From: Cunninghamia lanceolata
Lineage: Eukaryota > Streptophyta > Pinopsida > Cupressales > Cupressaceae
Assembly (NCBI GenBank): GCA_027924645.1
Contig: BSBN01000140.1
Coordinates: forward strand, 7,942,501-8,006,500
Length of the DNA: 64,000 nucleotides
Direction of reading: 5' to 3'
The notes under the pieces are model-generated. The model did no database searches. It was given only the letters and a program-made list of their open reading frames with translations, and was not told the DNA's origin. Positions within the stretch are counted from its first letter, which is position 1; each line of letters begins with the position of its first letter. Below are positions 44,601 through 54,687 of this stretch, piece after piece. A program made the position numbers and the translations under genes.

Positions 44601-45748
44601 ATTCCTAAATGAAGTTTTGGAAGAAGAAGTCTACATTGATCAACCAGAAGGATTCTAGTTGTCTGATCAAGGAGATATGGTCTGCAGATTGAAGAAAGCA
44701 TTGTATGGACTTAAAAAAGCTCCAAGAGCCTATATGCAAGGTTAGATAAGTATCTGCTAAAGTTAGGCTTCAGCAAAGGCACTGCTGATAGAAATCTTTA
44801 TTTCAAAATTGATCATGAACACATCTTGATTGTTGAGGTATTTGTTGATGATATCATCTTTGGTAGAAATGAGATCATGTCTAAAAATTTTACTGATCAG
44901 ATGCAAAATACATTTGAGATGTCCATGCTTGGTGAAATAAATTTCTTCTTAGGTCTATAAATCATTCAGTCAGTAAAAGGTATCTTGATATCTCAGTTTA
45001 AGTATGTGAAAGAGTTGTTGAAAAAATTTGGAATGGTGGATTCAAAACAAGTGAATACTCCTATCATAACCAGATGCAAGTTGAGTAAAGATGATAATTC
45101 TCCTAAGATAGATCAGAAAAGGTATAGATCAATGATTAGAGGACTGCTTTATTTGACTCATACCAAACCTGATATTATGAATGCAGTTCACCTTGTTGCT
45201 AGATTTCAAGCTCATCCTAGAGAATCTCATGTTGTAGCAGTCAAAAGAATTTTTAGATATCTAAAGGGAACATCGAATTATGGCTTATGGTATCCTAAGG
45301 GTGATTACTTCACTCTTCATGTATATATAGATGATGATTGGACATGAAATGTGGGTGATAGGATAAGTACTAGTGGTGGTGCATTTTTCTTGGGTAAGAG
45401 ATTGGTTTCTTGGTTGAGAAAAAAGTAGGAAGCAATTGTACTCAAGTTTTGTGGATGAAGCAAATGTTAAAGGATATCAGAATTGTGTTTGAAGAGCCTA
45501 TTGTAATCTTCTGTGATAATTCAAGCACAATAAATATTTCAAAGAATCTGGTGTTGCATTCAAAGACAAAACACATATCCATCAAGCTTCAGTTTTTGAG
45601 AGTGAAGGTAAATAAGAATGAAGTCAGATTGGAGTTTGTTCCTTCAAAGGATTAGATTGTAGATATCTTCATGAAGCCTATACCTAAGGACACTTTTGAG
45701 TATCTTAGAGGGAAGCTAGGGGTGATTACCCCTCCTATTCAGAACTAA
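41697..45748 (+). pseudogene. Copia gag-pol polyprotein, multiply interrupted
   Basis: Starts at ATG 41697 (MSTYKKDSPRFDGTNYSLW). Gag to about 42470; zinc knuckle near 42505 with Asp in place of His (C-X2-C-X4-D-X4-C); protease D-S-G-C-S near 42790; preIN WLWHRRMCHVNFDNI near 43155; integrase HTDLCGP, DDYS and RGGEF to about 43870; RT from about 44290 ([13 protein letters not shown]), active site FVDDIIF near 44840; RNase H to about 45660 (FCDNSSTINISKN). At least ten in-frame stops, many at positions where Gln (CAG) or Trp is normal, plus a few shifts. The protein once supplied particle, protease, integrase and reverse transcriptase; this copy cannot. Confidence 0.9.
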
Positions 45749-46026
45749 GGTGCACTAGTGTGCATCAGTACGGTAGAACTCACAGTCATATCTTATGATC
45801 TAGATTGATGTTAAGGAGATGATTACAAATATATGCCCTTTGCCATTAATGTCAAAGGGGGAGAGAAGTCATGTGAAAAACTTGGAAGTAAGTGGTTACT
45901 GGTGAAAGGGGGAGTAGTCAAGAAAGTGGTTGTAGATGTAATAAGAGAAAGGGGGAGAATTTCCTATCTTGATGGTTGAAATAGTTTTTCACATCATATG
46001 TTGCCATCAATGACAAAGGGGGAGAT

Positions 46027-47478
46027 TGTTGCAAATATGTGCCTAATCGGTGTTGTCATTGATATCAACATATCCTTGTTGTCATTAGTGTCAACTGTAT
46101 CTTATTCTGTTGCTTGTTTAGATAACTTGTATGTTGAGGATATTGAGAAAATTAGCCTCTCCAGAAGAAACAAGTGAGTTACATATCTCTTTGATACAGA
46201 TAGTGAAGCTAGTGTAGTTCAGTGAAGTATATTGCTCCGCATTCCCAGTAAGATGAAGATCAGAGTCTATGGATTAAAGGGTTTATAGAGGATTGTCTAA
46301 AGTTGCTCTAGTCAAGATTTGAGAGGTCCACATGGAGAATTGGAAAACTTATGGCCATTTGAGTAGAACCAAGTTTTGCAGTTGTTCAGAGGTGACAAAG
46401 TGATAGAAATTTGGTCCAAATTGATCCGCATTGGAATATTATGATATGCAGATCTAGAGTTGTGTTTGGGATGTCAGTGTGTATCCTCAACTCAAGTGGT
46501 TCATGGTTTGGAGGTCCACAAGCAATCTTTCTAATGTGACAGTCATGACAGTTGGTGTTCTTGAGTTCCTAGATGAAGGTGCAAGTGCTTCTTGTGATTT
46601 GAGGTGGTGCAGTTATTCCTATTGATTTCATTGTGCTTGTGGTAGTCTCTGAATTAGGTGCCTATTGTGTTGGTGGTCCACATTAAGGATTGATCTCGTG
46701 AATGAAGGTTTCTCCTTGTGTGATGTTGTTCTTTCAAGTCTTGGCTGACCAAATGCATGGTGCATGTTGCAAACGATTGTAGAGAAGTTTTATGGAGAGT
46801 GGTATGATGTTTGAGGAAGATTTGAGTCCCAATTATGTTTGGCTGATAGTGTAGTGATTCACATATAGCATTTTAAGTCTTGTGATTGTAATTTCTTGTA
46901 ATGCCTATCTTGGAGAATATTCTAGATAGATGATTGTTTGGCCAACTTTGATGTTCATTCCAAAGTTGATGACTTGTATAAATAAGTATTGTGAAGTCGT
47001 GGAAATGTGTGGATATGAGCGAAGATGCATATGTAGTGACGAAGTGAGTGGGGGTAGAGTAGAGGTGTTGTGTGCTTCGATGGAACTAAATTTTGCATGA
47101 AGAAGATGTTGTTTCTTAGTTCAACCTTGTAGTGTTAACCTTGTGAATGCTCTTGTAGATAGTGAGCCTCTTTTGAGCAGTGAGCTCTGGGCAGTCTTCC
47201 CAAAGGCAAGTGCCTTCCCATTTTCTATTCTTTTAATAGAGAATAAATCTTGTGGGTTTACTCCCACTGTGGTTTTTCCCTTAACCAGGTATCTACGTAA
47301 AAATCCTAGTGTTACGTGTGTTGATTATGTTTCTGCTCATGTGTTGTTGATTCATTCTTTCATGGTTATATCATTAATCTGTTGATAAGTGGTAAAAAAG
47401 ATTAAATGTAGCAAAAGATAAAAGTTTTGTGACAACTGATTCACCCCCCCCACTCAGTTGTCTACCCTAATTTCAACA
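46027..47478 (+). repeat. 3' LTR of the plus-strand Copia element
   Basis: 1,452 bp, starting TGTTGCAAATATGTGCC after GGGGGAGAT and ending CCTAATTTCAACA. Compared with the 5' LTR it has a small extra segment (ATATCCTTGTTGTCATTAG-like, near 46070) and many base changes. Confidence 0.9.
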
Positions 47479-47483
47479 TGGAC

Positions 47484-48970
47484 CACATAAATTAGTGTGC
47501 ACAAGCTGTAATGGTGTCCTTGCTCTAGAAAACATTCCCATTGGAAAACTTTGCCTATGTTATTTTGCCAAAATATAACTCTCACATGAACTAGTTGGCT
47601 CATTGATTGGTGGCAATCCTCTCACCATCTACTTCTCTAGAAACCAACTCACTCCTCCAAAGTGAAGATGTCCATGCCTTAGATTTCGTGGCCATATTTG
47701 GTCAAAATAAGATGCATTGAAATTTTCTTTGGGCTCTCCTTGGATTGACTTTTGAGTTTCACTTTTGATTCAAAGTGGGAAAATTTGGTTCCTTGTCATC
47801 TCAACCTTTGCAATCAACTTGTCATTAGGAAATCTATCTAGTATGCTACAAACATTTCCTTTAAAAAATACTTTGTAACCCTTATGTATAAGCTTTCCAA
47901 TACTCATGAGATAATGATTTAATTTGGGCACAAAATAAACGTCTAGAATATGCTTTCTTTCACTATGTTTTGTAAAAACATCTATTACACCTTTACCCAT
48001 AATTGACACTTGATTATCTTACCTAACTTAACTTTTGACTTCACAAAACTATCTAAACTTGCAAACAAGTCCCTATTTCCTATTGTATGCTTACTACATG
48101 CACTACCTAAAACCTAAATATCACTAGAGATCTCTTGAGAAACATGACATTGCTGTTGATCCTGTTGGGAATGAGTAGGGGTTTCCATTGAAAGATAAGA
48201 ATCCTATTGGGAACGAGCAGGGATTTCCTTTGAAAGATAAGAATAGGTGTATTGGGGATAACCCAAGGGATTTATTGAAGAATAAGAATATGTGTCCTTT
48301 GAATGAGTCTGGATCTTCAAAAAAGGGTAAGACAATCCATTTGAGTCAAGCTCTTACTCCACCTCAGAGTTATTTGGTGACGTTTGGTTTTAAAGCTCCT
48401 TGATCATGGTTATTAATGTTCTTTCACTATGGCCTTTTTATTTTTATGCCTGCTCCATTGTTTGGTTCTTGCTTTCTATTGTTGGTTTGTCCTTGAGGTT
48501 GTTGCTTGTTCTTATTGTGCAAGGTTTCGGGACCCTTTCAAAACCATTTCCAATTCATAGCTTTGGTTAAAAACACTAATTTTTAATAATAAAAACATGA
48601 CATGTAATGAATAATGAACCTAAATTGTTTTCAGAGACATTTAAAAAATTTAGATTGTTTTTACACACATCTGCTTGCTATTTTTATAGTCATATGCATA
48701 ATGACCAAGTTTCTTGCAATAATAACACTTATGCCTTACTCCTACAGTAGCTTGTACATTTCTCCTGACTCCTATATTACTTTCAATAGTGATAGAAAAC
48801 CTCCTTGGTAGCTTATGTCTTGTGATCAAACTCTTTATATTTTATCACCTGCAATTTCAAATTCTATGATGAATTTGGTGTATGATGAATTTGGTGTAGA
48901 CTGTATTTTGTGACCTCCTAACTTTTTATTTAGCAGTAATGGTTGTCTTCTAACTACAAACCCTTGATCT
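47484..48970 (-). pseudogene. Copia H gag tail, protease and GAG-pre-integrase
   Basis: From the primer site leftward: a shortened gag with zinc knuckle near 48720 (C-X2-C-X4-H-X4-Y, last Cys now Tyr); after the LINE insertion, a protease reading LGSACSKHTIGNRDLFAS, where LDSGCS would be usual, so the catalytic Asp is gone; then an open frame 48009-47770 (VPKLNHYLMSIGKLIHKGY) and a preIN block ending VHTNLCGP at 47484. Most of gag between the primer site and the knuckle is deleted. Confidence 0.8.
48151..48592 (+). mobile_element. 5'-truncated LINE insertion with 11-bp target duplication
   Basis: Inserted in Copia H and flanked by AAACATGACAT (48140-48150 and 48593-48603). It holds the last 70 or so codons of a plus-strand frame (48188-48403, ending LVTFGFKAP), a T-rich 3' region and a short A-rich tail (TAATAATAAA). 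Variable-length duplication, 5' truncation and A-rich tail are hallmarks of target-primed reverse transcription. The coding scrap is not clearly assignable. Confidence 0.75.
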
Positions 48971-48996
48971 TCAGATGATCTACTCTGATACCACTT

Positions 48997-49251
48997 TGAA
49001 GGAGGATAGAAGCAAAATACACACAATGTTATAGTATCTAAACTTACTTTTATTGCTTGATAAAAAAAGAACAAATTGCCTCAGTATATAAACTTTACAA
49101 TACATTAATAGTACAACATATTTAATATTTTGCTCACTTCTAGAAACTTCCCAAACTAATTTGCTTCATCTAGAAACTTACCAAACAAAACAATTACTAG
49201 TTTGTCCACCTTATTTAATTATGGAGTGGGAGAAATTACATTATTCCAACA
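48997..49251 (-). repeat. 5' LTR of Copia H
   Basis: 255 bp. Minus-strand start TGTTGGAATAATG at 49251, end CCTCCTTCA at 48997, then AAG and the primer site TGGTATCAGAGTAG (48980-48993). Confidence 0.85.
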
Positions 49252-49256
49252 TTCCC

Positions 49257-49870
49257 CACCTCGTGGAATTTTGATATTATACGGATGAGATACGAAAGAC
49301 TACATTTACTCACAGTGAGAATTCAGTCTGTGTTGGGTGACTTGGCCAACTAGGGCGAGAGATTTGGCTCTTTATTAAGATGGAGAGATCCTCATGCTAC
49401 AGCTATCTTTATTATCTTCTATTTGTTTGCTGTAGTTTTGTCCTCACTGCAAATAACTTTTATGAGATGGTAAATCTTAGCACAACGGACTCTAGCATAA
49501 CATTGCACTCTACACAAGGCTATGGGAGGAGGAGATGATGCTCATTTAAAGTTGATGTAGCGCTCGTTGAAGAATATTAAATGGTAGACATCAACAATAT
49601 GACAGCCGCCAGCCATATTAGCAGAGGCCACGACTTTTTGAGCCAAGAGGGATTCTAACTGCTACAAGAATGTAAGATTGTCGCCGCCAACCAGTATAAG
49701 GCAAAAACTGCCACCCATTATTAGCCACCTTACTAAAAATAGTCACCACTCAACACTAGTTAGATCGCTGGCTGTTTTGAAACTGCCGCAAGAATAAATG
49801 CCATAATGAAAAATACATTACTCAACCCCGTGTAATGCCTTCCCAATCCATCATTGTCATTTGTGGGCTC
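49257..49870. other. Intergenic stretch without recognisable genes
   Basis: Less AT-rich than its surroundings, with recurring GCCGCCA/CTGCCAC words near 49600-49800, but no frame, splice pattern or terminal repeats that I can support. Confidence 0.4.
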
Positions 49871-49873
49871 TAT

Positions 49874-50004
49874 TTAAATATCACCCATTTTAATGGTCAA
49901 ATCAGTGAATAGCAATTTTACATTTTATTCATAACAAAAAGTGTTAAGTATTTGTCTTATTATTATAGGGCAAATTTGACTTTGGACTATTGAAGTGGAT
50001 ATTG
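49874..50004 (+). mobile_element. Foldback MITE, copy 1
   Basis: 131 bp starting AAATATCACCCATTTTAA and ending TTGAAGTGGATATT; the ends are inverted copies. Its interior (AGCAATTTTAC, AAAAAGTGTTAAGTATT) matches the reverse complement of the copy at 50896-51032. Non-coding. Confidence 0.65.
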
Positions 50005-50690
50005 TTTTCAAAACAGCAGTGAACTATTTGATTTGAATAACTATTATCATAGATGGCAGCCTGATTTCCCTCATATTATATTTTTAGATTTTTATGGTAA
50101 TACGAGAGTTCTCACTTCCATTCCCTATCACTGTAGAATGCCTCTCCCAGTAATTATAATTTTGTGAATGATTTATTTATATGTAGTAAAATAGTAGTTG
50201 TGATAGTATAAGTTTAATATTTTAAATAGTATAGTATAATATTATTAGTTGTGATAGAGGATTTAATAGTTGAATATTCAATACTTATAATTAAATAAAA
50301 CATGGTCAAAGATTTATAAAGCAATAAATTATGTAATGTCACATTAGTACATTAATAAAATATGATTTAATGCATAACTATTGGTTCTTAATCTACAACT
50401 ATTGATTGAACCTTTTTTTGGGTCTATTATGATACCTTAACAAAAAGTGTGCTTATGACATAAGTACGATGGGTTATAATGATGGTGAAACAAAAGATTT
50501 AAATGGTCCACATCCCTAAATATAAGTTTTTAGTGCTAATATAGTAATTATGTTGCCATGTAAACCAATAAAATTAAGGTGTACAACTATAGACTCTCTC
50601 CTTTATTTATTCCAACAATGCAAAATATTAGATAAAGCAAATAAAATGTATTATTTTTAAAATGAAACATAAAATTGATAAACATTAATA
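50005..50690. other. AT-rich spacer between MITE copies
   Basis: No coding or RNA feature recognised. Repeated TATAGTATAATATT-like words near 50195-50240 are low complexity. Confidence 0.4.
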
Positions 50691-50693
50691 CAC

Positions 50694-50695
<2 letters not shown>

Positions 50696-50763
<68 letters not shown>
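50696..50763. repeat. (AT)n microsatellite, about 34 units
   Basis: Uninterrupted AT dinucleotides. Likely length-variable between individuals and a likely source of assembly error. Confidence 0.95.
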
Positions 50764-50766
<3 letters not shown>

Positions 50767-50895
50767 AAAAGAGATACCAAGTTTAAATATTCATAGTCTT
50801 GGTGAAGTTAAATAAATAAAAAAAGAAATAAACTTTATCATTATTAGCCGATAGGCTTTTATATGTGAGCATTATAGTGCTTGAAATTGGCTATT

Positions 50896-51032
50896 CTTAA
50901 ATATCATGCACTTCAACAATCAAAGATCAATTTTGACCAATAAAAATAGGATAAATATTTACCACTTTTTATCATGGATGAGGTGTAAAATTACTATTGA
51001 TTTTTTGACAATTGAAGTGAATGATATTTAAG
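50896..51032 (-). mobile_element. Foldback MITE, copy 2 (inverted)
   Basis: About 137 bp. CTTAAATATCATGCACTTCA at the left and TGAAGTGAATGATATTTAAG at the right are inverted copies with one mismatch. It belongs to the same family as 49874-50004, in opposite orientation. Confidence 0.7.
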
Positions 51033-51123
51033 TAGATGCTGGAAAATTTTATAAACACTATCCGTGTATTCCTTGAACCACAAATGGGTTCAAGTGCTAG
51101 TTAGTGTTAATTTTATGACCAGA

Positions 51124-51662
51124 TGTAATGCACAGAAAATTAATTCAAAATCAACACAAAGACACAACAGATATCCTAGGAAAACCATCCACTTGAGGGA
51201 GAAAAACCTAGCAACAAATATCTCTCTTATATATAACCAAAGACAACAATTCACTTTACAATGAGGTCAATTACAACGCCAATATTCAGCAAAAACAATG
51301 GCAATAATAATAGATAACAATTTGCCCTTCCTTAAACTCAGATCTACACATGACTGAATTCACAATCTACTTCTTGAAGAATTTGCACTTTTCTCTTGAA
51401 GAATTCACACTTGTATGAAGAGAAGGAATTAGACTTTTTCTTGATCCTCCAAAGAATGAAAGTGACCTTGTATATAAACATTTTGATAGAGAGGTTGCAC
51501 CTCTTCAAGAATAAAGTCAGCCAAGATGTAAATTACATTATTGCCTAAGTGAAGTGCCTCTTCACTTAATTATCTTAATAAATGAATATCCATTAGGCTA
51601 TATGAACTTATGTGTTCACTCATGGCTGGAAGAATGAGCCCGACGCTGCCATAACATCAACA
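51124..51662 (-). repeat. 3' LTR of the Copia fragment
   Basis: On the minus strand it starts TGTTGATGTTATGGCAGCG after the polypurine tract and probably ends GCATTACA at 51124. The inner boundary is well placed; the outer one is a best guess because no partner is available. Confidence 0.6.
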
Positions 51663-51719
51663 CTCCCTCTCAGCTAGGGAGAAATACTTCCAGCTATACA
51701 AGACATATCACCTTATTGT

Positions 51720-52140
51720 GATGTCAACCACAATGGCTACTCCCATATGTGGAAAGAAGATATATCACCTCACCATGATATCAACCATCATGGCTACTCC
51801 CATGGATGATAAATGTGCAAAAGTGCTCATCACTCAACATGATGTCATCACCTCATTGTCACATTCACCATGGCTACTCCCAGAGGGTGAAAAAGCACAA
51901 GTACAAGAAAATCATCACAGAATCTCTCATGTGATGTTGTCATGGAGTCACACACATGACATCCACCATGGCTCTCCTGGAGGGTAGAATCAAGGGATTT
52001 CACCTCAAACATCTCTCACAAAGAAGAACTCATTATCAAGGGATTTCACCTCAAACTTCTCTCATAGAGAAGAACTCATTATCAAGGGATTTCACCTCAA
52101 ACTTCTCTCACAGAGAAGAATTCACTATAGAGGATCATTG
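51720..52140. other. Short tandem repeats between RNase H and LTR
   Basis: Two kinds of repeat: CACCATGGCTACTCCCA-like words (51730-51880) and three units of GGGATTTCACCTCAAAC with ACTCATTATCAA (51993-52110, period about 51). Non-coding 3' region of the Copia fragment. Confidence 0.6.
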
Positions 52141-53130
52141 ATACTGAGACTCTTTCTCAGTTAAGGCTGTATTCTCCACTATACCAAGCTCATCTTGAAA
52201 GTACACAAACTTTAGCCTGGAGAGAGGCTTGGTGAGAATGTTTGCCATTTGCTCATCAGTGCTGATATACCTCAACTCTATAGCTTTCCTTAATACCATA
52301 TCTCTGATATAATGGTATTTGATCTCAACATGCTTGGTTCTGTCATGAAACACAAGATTGACAGAAAGCTTCACACATCTTTGGTTATCACAATGAATGA
52401 TAGTAGCCTCCATTGATTGTGCAAACAATCCTACAAGGAGCTTATGAAGCCATACTACTTCCTAAGCTACCATACACGCTGCAATATACTCAGACTCTGC
52501 TGTACTCAATGCTATAGATGACTGCTTCCTACTGCACCAAGAAATCATAGCAAATTCCAAACTAAAGCAACATCCAGAGGTGCTCTTCCAATCAATGAAA
52601 CACCCTACCCAATCAAAATTAGTATATCCATGTAGCTTCAAGTCTACACTAGAAGAATTTCTCAAGCCATACCCAACTATGCCATGCAAGTATCGTAGGA
52701 TATGCTTCACTGCAACTAGATGTATTTGCCTTGGTTCACACATGAACTGACTAAGTGCACTCACTGCATCAAAAATATCTAGTCTAGTATTAGCTAGATA
52801 CATCAATGATCCAATTAATTATCTGTACATGCTAGGATCCACCAGATCTGAACTAGTTGTAGCCTCTTTTAACTTCAACAAATTTGTCTCCATCGATGTA
52901 GACATAGATTTGCAATCCATCATACCAAATCTCTTCAAAATTTCAATAGTATACTTCCCTTGACTTAGAATGATCTCATCTAGTTTTTGCCATACTTCTA
53001 AACAAAGGAAGTAATGTAAGAGGCCAAGATCCTTCATTTCAAATTCTGAAGCTAACTCCTTCTTACATTTGAAAATGAGGTGATCTTCTCCGGTAATAAG
53101 TAAATCATCAACATAGAGAAACAAGATCAG
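52135..53130 (-). pseudogene. Copia RT (C-terminal) and RNase H
   Basis: Starts with the RT active-site box FLYVDDLLITGEDHL near 53110, then EFEMKDLGLLHYFLCLEVWQ and ILKRFGMMDCKSMSTSME. After a stop come RNase H blocks MMYLANTRLDIFDAVS, STAESEYIAACMVA and IIHCDNQRCVKLSVN, ending ILTKPLSRLKFVYFQDELGI. Few stops interrupt it, so decay is mild compared with Copia H. Confidence 0.85.
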
Positions 53131-53133
53131 TAG

Positions 53134-54600
53134 AATCAACAGCATCCTCAGCAATAGCCCCCATTTCTTGAGTCTCCTGCTTACCATTAGCATCCTCAGA
53201 GATTTCATGAACATCCATATCCTTAACCTCATCACCCTGGGTGGATTCACCAGAAGCACTCTCAGAATAATCAATAAGTTTTGCTTTCGGAGCAGGTTTG
53301 CCAGCAATTCACCCTAACTGCCTAACTCCTAAGGAGAAACCCTCCTTAATGGCCTTAACAGACAAATGAGACTTGCTATCTTGTCCCACAGGGGTCTTAT
53401 AGGGATTTTTTGCGGTCCCTACCGCAGCCCCCCCAGTGCCCACTTCACCAGCATGTGTTTTCCTCTTTTTGCACTTCGTACTCACAGTAGAACCCAGAGT
53501 ACCAATGGGAATCTCATCAGGAGTAGAAAAAGAAACTTCTTTTGTCTTAGTAGGAACAGGGGAAGGGCAAGGTACTTCAACACCAGGAGTATCATTAGGG
53601 TTAGAAGATACTTCCCCACTATTGGTTTGAATGGCTTTAGATGGCTCAAGGGCAAGATGGAAGTTGTAAAGATAGAAGATAAGGCCCTGATGAAGGGGGA
53701 TGGATTTCTTAGCCAATTTAGCTCTAACCCTAAGGACGAAATGCTCAAGGGAAGAAAGAAGATAAAATGGAAAGCTAATGTGTGCATTGCATCTAAAATG
53801 ATTCAGAAGGGGAAGATGATAGTTGTAGAACCTGGTGAAGCACCCCTCTAGGGTGAAATACTTCATGAGGAGAAAACACACACCGTCCTAGGGTTCAGGC
53901 AGCTTGGCTCTGTCAAATCCCCCCTGATAGGGGACTAATTCTTCGCCATCTCCATGAAAGAGCTTCTGAATGGAAAGGTCCACAATTTTAGTTTTTCTTT
54001 GCAGTTTAATCCCCTGAGTAGACATACCAGTAGCCATAGCAATCACACTTTCTAAAATGTCAAAACTAATTCCTCCCACAGAAACACGTCGGCTCTGCCA
54101 AGACCTAGCAAACTGTTTAGATAAGTTTTCATCATACCCGTCGAGCTGGTCCAAATAGGGACTAATCCCACCCTCTTTGCAATAATGCTAGACCACCAGG
54201 TTGTCTTTTAACTCACAGCAAGAAATGGGTTTGGTTCGGATTCTATCGCCACCCATTTCAGAATTACAAAGCAGGTCACAAAAATCCCAAATCACCCCAG
54301 TCATATTTATGGTAACATTACTCCCTTGATCAAGGCTAATGATATTGGTGATAAAACAACACACATTATCATAAATATGGGAAACCCTACAAAGATGATG
54401 CTTACTCATCCCATGCTTAATCATAATTATACAGCAAACACCATAATGATTAAGCAGCCTGCTTGCCTTATCAAAGGAGTAGAAAGAAGTGTAAATGACA
54501 ATTAAGAAGGTACAAAAAAACCCGTACTCCAAGAGGCACGTCAGCACCCTCCAAAAGAACTGATGAAGTGAGCTATCTTTCCAATAAATCTGACTCATCT
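53134..54600 (-). pseudogene. Unidentified long reading frame 3' of the LINE
   Basis: From ATG at about 54598 (MSQIYWKDSSLHQFFW) one frame runs to 53309, broken by only two TAG codons (near 54186 and 53885, both likely former Trp or Gln). After a TGA and frame change it ends in an acidic Glu/Asp-rich tail. It contains RRVSVGGISFDILESVIAMA, YFTLEGCFTRFYNYHLPLLN and FPFYLLSSLEHFV, then a Pro/Ser/Lys-rich part with a basic KCKKRKTH. About 430 residues. I recognise no domain. It starts about 80 bases after the LINE RNase H stop on the same strand, so it is either a third frame of this LINE type or an independent gene copied with it. Confidence 0.55.
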
Positions 54601-54687
54601 TTAACACGTCACTTCCTTTAGAATGAGTTTCTTAAGATTTAAAGGGATATAATCAATTTGGCACCAGTAACGCCAATTTGAATACTG

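Larger units (their letters stand above)
40221..47478 (+). mobile_element. Complete but decayed plus-strand Copia element
   Basis: LTRs 40221-41640 and 46027-47478, flanked by TGGAC (40216-40220 and 47479-47483). Primer site TTGGTATCAAAG follows the 5' LTR; a polypurine tract AAAGGGGGAGAT precedes the 3' LTR. The internal region carries gag-PR-IN-RT-RNase H in Copia order with many stops. The LTRs differ at many positions, so it is older than the giant-LTR element. An extra AAAGGGGGAG-rich stretch (45850-46020) precedes the 3' LTR. Confidence 0.9.
14313..49251 (-). mobile_element. Copia element H, host of the nested insertions (35 kb span)
   Basis: The two outer LTRs (14313-14585 and 48997-49251) are diverged copies of one sequence and are flanked by TTCTC (14308-14312) and TTCCC (49252-49256), one mismatch. 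From right to left there is a primer site (48980-48993, minus TGGTATCAGAGTAG), gag, PR, preIN, IN, RT, RNase H and a polypurine tract (14586-14596, minus TTAAGGGGGAG): a full Copia order. About 30 kb of later insertions split it. Strong LTR divergence and many stops mark it as the oldest layer. Confidence 0.85.
51124..53135 (-). mobile_element. Copia 3' fragment (RT-RNase H-3' LTR)
   Basis: Minus-strand element cut off on its 5' side near 53135, where sequence of the unidentified frame begins. It keeps the RT active site to RNase H, a polypurine tract (GAGAGGGAG, about 51663-51672) and a 3' LTR (51124-51662). Gag, PR, IN and the 5' LTR are missing and do not reappear beyond the LINE, so the junction is not a simple insertion. 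Confidence 0.75.

Noticed and set aside
53366..53851. 161-residue plus-strand frame
   Set aside because: It is the antisense shadow of the longer minus-strand frame, which has protein-like composition.
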